Shown here piece by piece: positions 45,466 to 54,372 of a DNA stretch of 64,000 nucleotides. Under the pieces are notes generated by a model. It saw nothing but the letters and a program-made list of their open reading frames with translations. It was not told the DNA's origin and made no database searches. How positions within the stretch are numbered: position 1 is the stretch's first letter; each line of letters begins with the position of its first letter. The stretch spans positions 1,176,501-1,240,500 of the forward strand of contig NZ_CP039451.1 of the NCBI RefSeq assembly GCF_004843725.1, read 5' to 3'. Source of the DNA: Psychroserpens sp. NJDZ02 (GTDB lineage Bacteria > Bacteroidota > Bacteroidia > Flavobacteriales > Flavobacteriaceae). The translations under genes were made by a program, and so were the position numbers.

Positions 45466-46461
45466 ATGAAAAATAACATTTTATTTCTATTTCTATTAAT
45501 TACGATAATCAGTTGTAAGGAAAAAAACGCAAAATCATCAACTAATGAATCAATTCCTAAAGAAACAACTAACGAAAAAATTTACAATGGAACAGGAAAC
45601 GTAACCCAAGGATTAGCGGAAACACAAATTAAAAGTCTTATTTCTTGTAATCGAGGAGGTAGCAGAATTTCAGGAGTTGGAGAAATAAAAGATGATTTAG
45701 GAAATAGTTGGACAGTTCCCGGAATTAATCATTTCAACGAATCGACCAAAGCTTCTGATTTATATAATGAATGTAACTCTATAACACCAAATAATCTTTC
45801 AGAAATAGATATGAATTCCGTTCCTGTCTTTGAGATAGATTCGGACGGAGAAATCATTACAGGCTATCTTTTTGCGGATAATTATTTTGAACTTTACATT
45901 AACGGAAAATTAATAGCAGTTGACCCAGTACCTTTTACACCATTTAATTCAAACATTGTAAAATTCAAAGTAAAAAAACCTTATACAATTGCAGTAAAAC
46001 TAATAGATTGGGAAGAACATTTAGGTTTAGGTTCAGAAAATAATAGAGGAAAAGATTTTCATCCTGGAGATGGAGGTTTTATAGCCAGCTTTAGTGATGG
46101 GACTATTACAAATAGCAAATGGAAAGCACAAACTTTTTATACTGCACCTATTAGTGATTTAAGTTGTTTAAGTGAAATTGGAGAAAAAAGAATCTCTTCA
46201 AATTGCAGTACAGATGGAGTTGATAATGGAACAGCATTTTACGGTATTCATTGGAAAATTCCAGAAAATAGTTTTGACGTTACTTTCAATGACAGCCAAT
46301 GGCCAAATGCGACCACATATACTGAAGATGAAATAGGAGTAAATAATAAAAAAGCATATATGAACTTCATAGAAAAATTTAGTGGAAAAGGTGCTGAATT
46401 TATTTGGTCTACTAATGTCGTTTTGGATAATGAAGTCATTGTTCGTTACAAAGTGGAATAA
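45466..46461 (+). CDS. Cassette 2: lipoprotein of unknown function
   Basis: The 331-residue protein has a lipoprotein signal (MKNNILFLFLLITIISCKEK) followed by a Ser/Asn/Thr-rich stretch and a beta-rich body with SRISGVGEIKDDLG and HPGDGGFIASFSDG. I recognise no named domain. It is the only gene between attC1 and the first intron, starting 28 bases into the cassette. Codon use resembles the AT-rich array and not the core genes. Confidence 0.65.
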   Translation: MKNNILFLFLLITIISCKEKNAKSSTNESIPKETTNEKIYNGTGNVTQGLAETQIKSLISCNRGGSRISGVGEIKDDLGNSWTVPGINHFNESTKASDLYNECNSITPNNLSEIDMNSVPVFEIDSDGEIITGYLFADNYFELYINGKLIAVDPVPFTPFNSNIVKFKVKKPYTIAVKLIDWEEHLGLGSENNRGKDFHPGDGGFIASFSDGTITNSKWKAQTFYTAPISDLSCLSEIGEKRISSNCSTDGVDNGTAFYGIHWKIPENSFDVTFNDSQWPNATTYTEDEIGVNNKKAYMNFIEKFSGKGAEFIWSTNVVLDNEVIVRYKVE

Positions 46462-46473
46462 AAACTACAGCTA

Positions 46474-48327
46474 ATCGAGTAGACGGCTCCGACTAAAATA
46501 GCCGGAGTGCGCCTCTCACACCACCGCACGTACGGGTCTCGTATACGGCGGTTCACCAAATTGAAGTTTGCGTATTATTAATATAATCTAACAAAGGTTT
46601 ATACCCTTTTCGTTTAAGCCTAGAAGTTGTGATAGTAGTCTTTAAAATAGGACTTTGAGCTACTGCCCAACCTCCCATTCTTGTTCTACTCCAAGCATAA
46701 GCTTGCCCTGCCTCTATACCTAATTGAATCAAGTTTTTACGCTTACGTTCTAGTTTCTTCCAATCGTGCCAAATACAATAGCGTAATCGATTTCTTAACC
46801 ATTCATCTAGCTTTTTACTTTTTGCATAGATGTTTGTTAAGCGATAATTAGTCATCCAGCCTCGGCAGACTTGGTTAAGCCGTTCAAGACGTTCTAACAA
46901 CGACATCGGTTTGGTTTTCTTGGTGATACTTTTTAGATTACGTTTAAACTTTGCCCAACTGTTCTTAGCTACCACTAATGCATATTGTCCTTTCACTCCC
47001 TTTTTATAAATGGGCACAAAACCATGTCCGAGTAACTCAAAATTTACAGGTCTACGCAGGCCACTTTTGGCTTTATTTATAGGTAATTTAAGTCTGTCTC
47101 TTAAAAAGACAAACAGTTTGTTTCCTATTTGTTTCGCCTCGCTTTTACTTTTAGCGTAAACACTAAAATCATCAGCATATCGCACATAACGCAAGCCCAT
47201 ACTTTTCATTTCTTTGTCCAATACATCTAACATAATATTAGATAATAAGGGACTTATTGGACTGCCTTGCGGGATTCCTTTTCTGCGCTTTTTGAGTCTT
47301 CCATTTATTAAAATGGGAACTCTTAGCCATTTTCGGATTAACCGTAAGGTGGTTGGACATTTTACCTTGTGGTAAATAAGTTGTAGTAAAATACAGTGGT
47401 CTACTTGATCAAAGAATCCTTTTAAATCAATATCTACAATATCTTGGTAACCTGAATTGATATACGTTTGAGCCTGCAGTACTGCTTTTTGGATGTTCTT
47501 TTGTGGGCGGAAGCCGTAACTAACAGGTTCAAAATCATACTCAAAATGAACCATTAATTGCTGACTTACCGCCTGTTGTAGCCATCTATCTACTACCGTG
47601 GGTATTCCTAAAAGTCTAGTTTTACCTTGTCCTTTTGGAATGCTTACCCCTAATATTGGTTTTGGAGTATAGCGGTTTTCTCGAATAGTGGATAGTAGTA
47701 TTGAACGGTTTTCTAATATATATTTAGAAAGCTTCGTTGTTTTCATACCATCTACACCGCTCGCACCTTTATTGCGCTCCACTTGTCGTGTTGCTTTATA
47801 AAGGTTTGGTGCTGATAATACATTTTCAATCATAGGGTTAATAATACGTGTACTCCTGTTGCTCTAAAACTAGGCTAGCTAAGCATCCTAATCGAATGAC
47901 AACGTAATTTAATGTTCAGTCCTTCCTTACTTGTGAGACCTATGGGGGTTTCCCAACTCGTGTCCTGTAAGTACTATGACTTCTGCTGACTTCTCCAAAT
48001 AGTCAACTCGTAACTTTGGAGACCTCCCCAGGTAATGGCATCTTCTTTCACTCAATCACTGCCGTATCTACATAATTACCCTTTTGGTACTGTTTGGGCG
48101 TTACAATGATGTGCTTGCTTACCCGAATAACTATGCCTCTGTATACGATTTCTGTTCGTCAGTACCGAGTTTTGTAGTTCCGCTTCCTTCAGATGTAACC
48201 TCGCGGTTACCACCCTTGCGACTTACTAATGCTTCAAGACGTTACTCCTGCGCATAAGGGACTTGCACCCTCTAGATTAATTATTTACCTTTAGGTAAAT
48301 TAAAAGATGCCCATGCTGGGCACACAC
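46474..48327 (-). mobile_element. Group II intron 1 (encodes RT), in attC2
   Basis: Read on the minus strand, the element starts GTGTGTGCCCAGCATGGGC, a GUGYG-type 5' end. It ends with domains V/VI (AACCGCCGTATACG..., CTCCGGC/GTCGGAG hairpin) and CTCGAT. It is 1854 bases long, and the RT gene occupies domain IV. It interrupts the R'' box of attC2: removing it joins CAGCTA to ACAGTATAT, restoring AGCTAAC, which pairs with TTAGCTG at the start of cassette 2. The intron reads antisense to the cassettes, like IIC-attC introns of class 1 integrons. Confidence 0.9.
46553..47833 (-). CDS. Group II intron reverse transcriptase/maturase
   Basis: The 426-residue protein has RT motifs: GASGVDGM, RLLGIPTVVDRWLQQAV, YGFRP, VDIDLKGFFD, KRRKGIPQGSPISPLLSN and the catalytic YADD in VRYADDFSVY. 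The maturase region (GWMTNYRLTN) is followed by a short Trp-rich tail (YAWSRTRMGGWAVAQSPIL). No C-terminal HNH endonuclease is present, as in IIC introns, so target priming would need a nicked or single-stranded site such as a folded attC. It could also act on the four ORF-less introns in the array. Confidence 0.94.
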   Translation of the reverse strand: MIENVLSAPNLYKATRQVERNKGASGVDGMKTTKLSKYILENRSILLSTIRENRYTPKPILGVSIPKGQGKTRLLGIPTVVDRWLQQAVSQQLMVHFEYDFEPVSYGFRPQKNIQKAVLQAQTYINSGYQDIVDIDLKGFFDQVDHCILLQLIYHKVKCPTTLRLIRKWLRVPILINGRLKKRRKGIPQGSPISPLLSNIMLDVLDKEMKSMGLRYVRYADDFSVYAKSKSEAKQIGNKLFVFLRDRLKLPINKAKSGLRRPVNFELLGHGFVPIYKKGVKGQYALVVAKNSWAKFKRNLKSITKKTKPMSLLERLERLNQVCRGWMTNYRLTNIYAKSKKLDEWLRNRLRYCIWHDWKKLERKRKNLIQLGIEAGQAYAWSRTRMGGWAVAQSPILKTTITTSRLKRKGYKPLLDYINNTQTSIW

Positions 48328-48455
48328 ACAGTATATAATTTATAGCTAGCTTCTCGCCTACTTACGAAAGTCCTCGCGGACTTTCTTGGTCGGTAATTAT
48401 TTACTAAATTAGTTGCTTAAAACACGCAACAAACCATATACAACAACGTTGGCGT
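48328..48455. other. attC2, right part (left fragment at 46466-46473)
   Basis: The left fragment CTACAGCTA lies at 46465-46473 before the intron. The right fragment has GTATATAATT, then internal hairpin GAAAGTCC/GGACTTTC, ATATAC, and the core GTTGGCG (48448). Reconstituted length is about 130 bases. L'' (GTATAT) pairs with L' (ATATAC). Confidence 0.75.
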
Positions 48456-48471
48456 GCATTAAAAAAAAAAT

Positions 48472-49470
48472 ATGGAAATAAAAGATTTAGCAGGACTTAG
48501 TGAACCTCTCAAAAAACTAATCGAAGTAGTTTCTCAAGGATTAGGAGCATTATCAAAGCCTTATCTAATTAGAAAAACAGCTGATGCAAAAGCATATGAA
48601 ATAAAAGCTATTTCTGATGCCATCAAGGATAATCACGGAAACCTCAAAGAAATTGGATATTCAGAAGAAAAACTAAGCTTAATGTCACTTGATTCTGAGT
48701 CTATTAAGAATGAATTAGCAATTGAAGAACGCACTAAAAATAGAATTGAATATAAGGAACAGAAAAGACAAAAGAACATTGAAAACATCACACAAAATGC
48801 AGTTAAAAATTTAGAAGCAGAAACAAATGTTTCGGAAGAACCAGTTGATGAAGATTGGACAACAAGGTTTTTCAACTATGCTGAAGATGTTTCAAATGAT
48901 GAAATGCAAGATTTATGGGGACGAATTTTAGCAGGAGAAATTAAGCAGCCCAACTCATTCTCTTTAAGAACGTTGGAGTTAATCAGGAATCTAACAAAAA
49001 TAGAAGCCCAAGTATTTACAAAAGCAGCTAATTTTGTAATTAGCTCTTGGAATAGTCCATTTTTATTCAAAGGAAAAAATGAAGATTCTTTAGCTAATTA
49101 TGGATTTTCATTTGAAGACCAATTATTACTTACTGAAATAGGAATTATACAAGCTGAAACAAATATTTCTAGACGATTAAGCAAACAAGACAATGACTCT
49201 ATTCTTTATTTTGAATCTGGAAATAAAATTATCAAGACATCGAAAAAAGCAAATACACCTGAGCACCGAATTTCTATATTGAGGTTTTCAAAAATTGGTG
49301 TTGAATTGTTGAAATTAATAACTCCCACTGTGAATGATGATTATTTGAAAGAATTTTGTTTATCATTAGAAACCGTGAAAATAGATACAGAATATGCGTT
49401 TATTTTGTCAAAAAACAATGGACAAATTCAACATACAGAACCTTGGGTGAAATATAAAAAAGAAGAATAA
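48472..49470 (+). CDS. Cassette 3: DUF2806 protein
   Basis: The 332-residue cytoplasmic protein has an N-terminal amphipathic part (LAGLSEPLKKLIEVVSQGLGALSKP), a long charged coiled-coil region, and the DUF2806 core DEDWTTRFFNYAEDVSNDEMQDLWGRILAGE. The family is widespread in mobile regions with no known biochemical function. The gene is alone in its cassette, starting 23 bases after the core site. Confidence 0.78.
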   Translation: MEIKDLAGLSEPLKKLIEVVSQGLGALSKPYLIRKTADAKAYEIKAISDAIKDNHGNLKEIGYSEEKLSLMSLDSESIKNELAIEERTKNRIEYKEQKRQKNIENITQNAVKNLEAETNVSEEPVDEDWTTRFFNYAEDVSNDEMQDLWGRILAGEIKQPNSFSLRTLELIRNLTKIEAQVFTKAANFVISSWNSPFLFKGKNEDSLANYGFSFEDQLLLTEIGIIQAETNISRRLSKQDNDSILYFESGNKIIKTSKKANTPEHRISILRFSKIGVELLKLITPTVNDDYLKEFCLSLETVKIDTEYAFILSKNNGQIQHTEPWVKYKKEE

Positions 49471-49471
49471 C

Positions 49472-49669
49472 GACACGCCAACAATGGCTATAATTAATTC
49501 GGATTTTGGTGCTTAACCCAAAGTGAAGTGCCTTGAATTAAGTCCGCAAAATTTTCAATTTTGCGTGACTATTGAAATAAAGATAAAATTAAAAATTTGG
49601 CTAAGTGCAAGTCCGAAAGTTAACTGCTTTTAATTCCCGAACTAACCATAGCCGAGACGTTGGCAGTAA
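49472..49669. other. attC3 (intact, long, about 195 bp)
   Basis: GACACGCCAAC (49472-49482) pairs with GTTGGCGTGC at the left end of cassette 3. TGGCTAT and ATAGCC are the inner L boxes. AATTCGG and CCGAAC lie further in. The core is GTTGGCAG (49659). Uninterrupted by intron or IS. Confidence 0.75.
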
Positions 49670-49691
49670 TTTGAGAAAAACGCAAAGCCAT

Positions 49692-50423
49692 ATGAACATA
49701 AGATTTTTATTAATCATAATTCTGTCATTTTCATCACACTTTTGCAATGGACAAGAAGATATTCCGAAAGAACTGAAATTCTCATTTGAATATCTTGATG
49801 AAAATTGGGATTCTAAAGAAATAGAAATTTTTAAAAACATTACGGAAATCGATTCTACAACGCCAAGGAATTACCATCACGGAATAGGAAGATACTTAAG
49901 AAATAATTTATTGAGACATCACGAACAGTCCGAAAATTTAACAAATTTCTTTCATTCTATAGAAATTCATCATTATGACGATATGTCTTCTATAATTTTG
50001 ACTTCGTACCACAGATATCTGAATAAACAAGATATAGAATTACAAGTACAAGTAGACAAAAAAGTGGAATATTGGAAGCCAATAAGTGAGTGTAACAAGA
50101 ATCAGAAATTAAAAGCAGTCGAACTTTATCGTAAATACAAAGTTGGAGACACTTTAAGTATCAAAATGCCAGTTAATGAGAATAATAGTGTTATAGACTA
50201 CCCTTGTTCAAATGGAAATTTAGAATGGGAATTCGATGAATTAATTGACCTTTCTATTACAGGAATAATAACCGATAAATATTTCATTAACAGCGAAACT
50301 AATGTATTTTTTACGTTTAAAATATTAAGTAAAAATCACTTGGACACAAGAATTATGATGGAAGAAGTTAATGTTGGAGATAAATTTAAAGTCGGATTAT
50401 CAACGGCTTGGAAAATAGAATAA
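49692..50423 (+). CDS. Cassette 4: secreted DUF6794-like protein
   Basis: The 243-residue protein starts at ATG 49692; the longer reading from 49605 would begin inside attC3. It has signal peptide MNIRFLLIIILSFSSHFCNGQ. The N-terminal region IPKELKFSFEYLDENWDSKEIEIFKN and DDMSSIILTSYHRYLNKQD resembles the DUF6794 domain. The C-terminal part is beta-rich and unknown. Its cassette is closed by attC4, which carries an IS. Confidence 0.65.
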   Translation: MNIRFLLIIILSFSSHFCNGQEDIPKELKFSFEYLDENWDSKEIEIFKNITEIDSTTPRNYHHGIGRYLRNNLLRHHEQSENLTNFFHSIEIHHYDDMSSIILTSYHRYLNKQDIELQVQVDKKVEYWKPISECNKNQKLKAVELYRKYKVGDTLSIKMPVNENNSVIDYPCSNGNLEWEFDELIDLSITGIITDKYFINSETNVFFTFKILSKNHLDTRIMMEEVNVGDKFKVGLSTAWKIE

Positions 50424-50472
50424 AAACTACTGCCAACACCGGTAACCGTTGCACAACCCCTTAAAAAACATA

Positions 50473-50510
50473 AAAACAGCTTAAAATCTTTGATTTTAAG
50501 CTGTTTTTAA
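50473..50510 (-). terminator. Terminator of the IS transposase gene
   Basis: AAAACAGCTTAAAATC.../...GATTTTAAGCTGTTTT hairpin with flanking A/T runs, between the transposase stop and the left IS end. Confidence 0.75.
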
Positions 50511-50531
50511 TTTTGACTCTCCGTATTTTCT

Positions 50532-52091
50532 CTAAAATGCAAGTGGCTTAAAACATTGCATTCGAAGGCTTATTAGGTGGTTTTTGATGCTTTTAATAAA
50601 AGCAAGTAGTCCCGCTATACTTTCTGGCAGGTTTTTCATATATTTTAAATACTTTTTAAGATTATAGGCTGTTGCGGATAGATGCATACACTTATTAGCT
50701 TGTTTAATCCCAAGGGTATTTACTTTTCCCATGCCTAAAAACTGAGTTAGTGTACCAAAAACAGGCTCTACCGTGCTTTGTCGTTTTCCTTTCATATAGC
50801 TTCCTTTTTTACTATCAACTCGTACTATATTCCGCATGTATTCTGCGCGGTAATACGTTACGGAAAATGACTTTTCTTGTGCCGTTTTGCTTAAGCAAGC
50901 GCTTCGTATTGGGCAATCTATACAAAGTTTTTTTGAACCTCTATAGGCCTTCTTTTTGGTGTTGCTCTTCTTTTCGTAAAACACCTTTTTAAAGGGGATA
51001 ATCTTACCTTGAGGGCAGGTGTAGTGATCTTCTTTTTCATTATAAATAAATTCATCTGGTCCTCCTTTAAAGGTGCCGTGTGGCGGAATGTAACTGGTAA
51101 TATCCTGCTTTTCTAAAAAAGCATAATTCTCGCCACTACTGTAACCGGTATCCGCGAGACAGTTGTCTATGGTAAGACCAGATTGCCATAAGCGTCTTTT
51201 TACTCGCAATACAATATCTGGTAAATGCTGACTGTCTTTGCCATCGGCATGATAGGCCTTGATGTCACTTATTACATGATGTGCGGCATCTACCGTGAGC
51301 TGACTTGAATAGTTTAGTTTTCTTGCTTTTCCTGGTTTTACACTTATACGAGCATCGGGATCGGTTGGACTGTAATGCGTTTTATTACTAGTATAACGCG
51401 AGCCTTTATTTCCTGCTCCAGGACGATGGTTTTGATCTTTTGACCATTTTTTGTTTCGGCTTTTTATCGCTTGTAATTCCTGACGGCTTGCTGATAATTC
51501 TTGTTGCGATTTTGGGGCTTTATTAACTTTGGCTGATCGAAGTGGCACTGCTTTATCTCTATTGCTTATATGTCGTACGGCGTGTAAATGAGCTTCTAGA
51601 TCTTCTTCTGGCACTTTAAGTTCTAAGCTATCCATCGAAGCATTTGCTTTTACAGGTGCGGCGTCTATAACTTGGGTGTGGCCACTTACCATTTGCATGT
51701 CTACGCACATTTTGAAAACATGAGTAAATAGACTTTCAAAAACTGACTCTGGATACAGTTGATGTGTTCTACTTAACGTAGAATGCCATGGTAATTCTTC
51801 ATCGATATCATAGCCAAGAAAATAAAGAATATCCAGTCGAAGACTACAATGTAATACCAGTTTTCTGTCGCTAGTGATATTCTCTAAATACCCCACTAAA
51901 CAGAATTTGAAAAACACCACGGGATCTAAACTTTTTTGTCCACAGTTTCCGTAATAGATTTTTGTTTGATTCCGTAGAAATTCTAAGTCTAAAATTTCTG
52001 ATAATCGTCTATAAAAATTGTCTTGGGGAACCCGACGACTCAACTGGAAATTGTTGAATAATTTCTCCTGATATATTTTTGTGCCTTGCAT
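50532..52091 (-). CDS. IS1182-family DDE transposase
   Basis: The 519-residue transposase has the N-terminal DUF772-type helix (DPVVFFKFCLVGYLENITSDRKL), DDE segments (TQVIDAAPVKANAS, TIDNCLADTGYSSGE, STVEPVFGTLTQFLGM), and the zinc-like C-x2-C region CIDCPIRSAC. These match the IS1182 family. It is intact and probably active. It reads antisense to the cassettes. Confidence 0.93.
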   Translation of the reverse strand: MQGTKIYQEKLFNNFQLSRRVPQDNFYRRLSEILDLEFLRNQTKIYYGNCGQKSLDPVVFFKFCLVGYLENITSDRKLVLHCSLRLDILYFLGYDIDEELPWHSTLSRTHQLYPESVFESLFTHVFKMCVDMQMVSGHTQVIDAAPVKANASMDSLELKVPEEDLEAHLHAVRHISNRDKAVPLRSAKVNKAPKSQQELSASRQELQAIKSRNKKWSKDQNHRPGAGNKGSRYTSNKTHYSPTDPDARISVKPGKARKLNYSSQLTVDAAHHVISDIKAYHADGKDSQHLPDIVLRVKRRLWQSGLTIDNCLADTGYSSGENYAFLEKQDITSYIPPHGTFKGGPDEFIYNEKEDHYTCPQGKIIPFKKVFYEKKSNTKKKAYRGSKKLCIDCPIRSACLSKTAQEKSFSVTYYRAEYMRNIVRVDSKKGSYMKGKRQSTVEPVFGTLTQFLGMGKVNTLGIKQANKCMHLSATAYNLKKYLKYMKNLPESIAGLLAFIKSIKNHLISLRMQCFKPLAF

Positions 52092-52142
52092 AACTAAATA
52101 TACGAAATTTCTATATCTTTAACAACACGTTGTGCAACAGGC

Positions 52143-52271
52143 ACACCGTGTATAATTCATTGCTAGTTCTAGCCTACTTGGAAATTCCTTCGGAATTTCC
52201 TCTGGTTCGTTTTAGTTTACTAATTTAGTTGCTGAAACACGCAACGAAATCATACACAAACACGTTGTGCA
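52143..52271. other. attC4, right part (left fragment at 50428-50441)
   Basis: ACTGCCAAC (50429-50437) pairs with TTGGCAGT at the left end of cassette 4. The right part holds ACACCGTGTATAATT, a GGAAATTCC/GGAATTTCC hairpin, ATACAC and the core GTTGTGC (52264). Without the IS it would be about 135 bases. Confidence 0.72.
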
Positions 52272-52300
52272 TAATGTCTCACTCAGACCAAAAAACCTAA

Positions 52301-53164
52301 ATGAAAAAAGAATTAAATAATAAATACGAAATTAGGTTAGATTTTAAAAGAGAAACTGAAAATCCAAGTAGACTTTTTAGAGCTTTTACTGAAATGATTG
52401 ATGGTGTAAATAATTTAGACCATTTGATAGCGGAAACGGTTAATAGTTCTGTAAAATCTAAAATAGTTTTAGATGATATTGAAAAAGGTTCAATAATTGG
52501 TAGATTTTGGAGTGCTTTGACAATTAATGAAGATAGTAAAATTGATAACTCACCAGAGAATGAAGAAATTGAAGAATACATTGAGGAATCTCGCGCTGAA
52601 ACTTTAAAGTTCATTTCAGAGAAAAAATCATCTGTTGAAGACCTTAAAGAATTAGCTAATAACTTAAAAAAAATTGCTGAAGAAAAATCATTAGCAGATT
52701 CTTTTAATTATGCGGAACACGATATTCTAAAATTAGCAAAAACTATAAATAAAATTAATGAATCTACAGAAGAGCTTAACGAAAAAGAGTCTTTTGAATT
52801 GAAATCTGAAAATAGAGAAATAAAGAATATTAAATCCGGAACAGAAAAAATTGATATTGATGCTGTTGAAAACGCACTAACTGAAAATGAAATAGTGAAT
52901 GAAACAGAAATGATATATTTAATAAAAAAACCAGACTTCTTAGGAGATTCTGCTTGGTCTTTCAAACACGGAAATAAATCAGCTTCTATAAAAATTTCTC
53001 ATTTAGAATGGTTAGAAAAATTTCATTCAGGAAAAATAATAGTAGTTCCTGGAGATTCATTAAAAGTAAAAGTTAAACAAACCTCGAAATATAATACAAA
53101 TGGTTATTTGATATCAGATAAGTTAGAAATCATTAAAGTATTAGACGTAATTCATAACAATTAA
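52301..53164 (+). CDS. Cassette 5, gene 1: unknown cytoplasmic protein
   Basis: The 287-residue protein begins with a conserved-looking alpha/beta motif (YEIRLDFKRETENPSRLFRAFTEMIDGVNNLDHLIAETV) followed by VLDDIEKGSIIGRFW. The middle is charged and helical, and the C-terminal 80 residues are beta-rich. I do not recognise a family. Its stop and the next ATG share one base (TAATG), so the pair is translationally coupled and probably works together. Confidence 0.7.
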   Translation: MKKELNNKYEIRLDFKRETENPSRLFRAFTEMIDGVNNLDHLIAETVNSSVKSKIVLDDIEKGSIIGRFWSALTINEDSKIDNSPENEEIEEYIEESRAETLKFISEKKSSVEDLKELANNLKKIAEEKSLADSFNYAEHDILKLAKTINKINESTEELNEKESFELKSENREIKNIKSGTEKIDIDAVENALTENEIVNETEMIYLIKKPDFLGDSAWSFKHGNKSASIKISHLEWLEKFHSGKIIVVPGDSLKVKVKQTSKYNTNGYLISDKLEIIKVLDVIHNN

Positions 53165-53571
53165 TGAAAGTAGACAAAACTATAACATATATTCTATCAT
53201 CTGAATTTCTATTTACATTGTTACCCATTGTTATTTTAGTGATGGTTCGACTATTTCAAAATGACTTTCAATCAATTTTTTATAATACAGAATGGTCAGT
53301 AATAGCAATAATATTATTTGGACAATCCGTTGTGAAATTTTCATCAGGTATTTCTAATACAAATGAACAAGTAAGGTGGCAATTTGTTGCTTTAATTATT
53401 TCATTAATAATTATCTTTGGTTTGGTACCTTCTGTAATAATATTGATTTTAAACTTAATTAATACCGAAATACATTTTGGAATGTACATTGCTCAATTTA
53501 TTATATTTTTAATAAGCTGTTTTGTCTTTTTTATAGTTGGTTCTATTGGACAAAAAATGTTAGACGAATAA
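53164..53571 (+). CDS. Cassette 5, gene 2: small membrane protein
   Basis: The 135-residue protein has four membrane segments (ILSSEFLFTLLPIVILVMVR, WSVIAIILFGQSVVKF, FVALIISLIIIFGLVPSVIILIL, AQFIIFLISCFVFFIVGSIG). It is coupled to the preceding cytoplasmic protein. A sensor plus membrane effector pair would fit a defence role, but this is inference only. Confidence 0.7.
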   Translation: MKVDKTITYILSSEFLFTLLPIVILVMVRLFQNDFQSIFYNTEWSVIAIILFGQSVVKFSSGISNTNEQVRWQFVALIISLIIIFGLVPSVIILILNLINTEIHFGMYIAQFIIFLISCFVFFIVGSIGQKMLDE

Positions 53572-53585
53572 AAACACTATGCACA

Positions 53586-54229
53586 ATCGAGTAGACGGCT
53601 CCGACTAAAATAGCCGGAGTGCGCCTCTCACACCACCGTACATAAGTAACTGCGTTGGTCCTTTCGTCTCTATTGCTACCAGCAATAGCACTCAGGAACA
53701 TATACGGCGGTTCGTAAATCATCACGCCAAAGCTCTTTTCACCCTTGACACTATCTTCTAATTTAGGCATAGGCTACCACTAGTGCTCCTATGCGAATTT
53801 TGAAGAGAATTACGTTCAGTCCTTCCTTACTTGTGAGACCTTCTGAGGTATTGCCTCAACTCGTTTCCTGTAAGTACTATGACTTCTGCTGACTTCTCCA
53901 TATAGTCAACTCGTAACTTTGGAGACCTCCCCAGGTAATGGCATCCTCTTTCACTCAATCACTGCCGTATCTACATAATTACCCTTTTGTTACTGTTTGG
54001 GCGTTACAATGATGTGCTTGCTTACCCGAATAACTATGCCTCTGTATACGATTTCTGTTCGTCAGTACCGAGTTTTGTAGTCTCGCTTCCTTCAGATAAA
54101 ACCTCACGGTTTTCACCCTTGCGACTTACTAATGCTTCAAGACGTTACTCCTGCGCATAAGGGACTTGCACCCTCTAGATTAATTATCTACCTTTAGGTA
54201 AATAAAAGATGCCCATGCTGGGCACACAC
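53586..54229 (-). mobile_element. ORF-less group II intron 2, in attC5
   Basis: The element has 644 bases on the minus strand, starting GTGTGTGCCCAGCATGGGC and ending CTCGAT as intron 1 does. Domain IV is a short hairpin (GCATAGG/CCTATGC) with no RT. Removal joins TGCACA to ACCGTATAT, restoring GCACAAC. Domain V carries a 60-base apical insertion at 53641-53700 in place of the 13-base loop of introns 1, 3 and 5. Mobility and splicing would need the intron 1 maturase. Confidence 0.87.
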
Positions 54230-54357
54230 ACCGTATATAATTTATTGCTGGCTTCTCGCCTACTTACGAAAGTCCTCGCGGACTTTCTTGGTTGGTAATT
54301 ATTTACTAAATTAGTTGCTTGAAACACGCAACAAACCATATACAACAACGTTACCAC
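54230..54357. other. attC5, right part (left fragment at 53576-53585)
   Basis: Almost identical to attC2: GTATATAATT, GAAAGTCC/GGACTTTC hairpin, ATATAC. The core is GTTACCAC (54350). The left fragment CTATGCACA pairs with TTGTGCATA at the start of cassette 5. Confidence 0.75.
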
Positions 54358-54372
54358 ACATTTGAAAAAATA

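Larger units (their letters stand above)
50442..52142 (-). mobile_element. IS1182-family element inside attC4
   Basis: The element has 1701 bases flanked by the direct repeat ACACCG (50436-50441 and 52143-52148), a 6-bp target duplication. Inner terminal repeats GTTGCACAAC (50448-50457) and GTTGTGCAAC (52129-52138) are exact inverts. Removing the IS rejoins CCAAC-ACCG-TGTATAATT, the normal attC pattern. The transposase gene fills almost the whole element, with a terminator hairpin at 50473-50509. Confidence 0.85.

Noticed and set aside
49605..49691. Upstream extension of the cassette 4 gene to 49605
   Set aside because: This part runs through attC3 and the residues have no signal-peptide character; the ATG at 49692 starts a clear signal peptide.
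50448..52138. Treating the IS1182 transposase as a ninth cassette because its ends read GTTGCACAAC and GTTGTGCAAC
   Set aside because: The 6-bp direct repeat ACACCG flanking the element and the clean restoration of attC4 on its removal fit transposition, not cassette insertion. The gene is also antisense to the array.
53543..53770. Minus-strand ORF of 75 codons starting MPKLEDSVKGEKSFG, repeated at 56168-56380
   Set aside because: It lies within the ORF-less introns and crosses domain V; the shared MPKLEDSVKGEKSFGVMI-EPPY part is the 3' end of domain IV joined to domain V. It has no RT motifs and is structural RNA.
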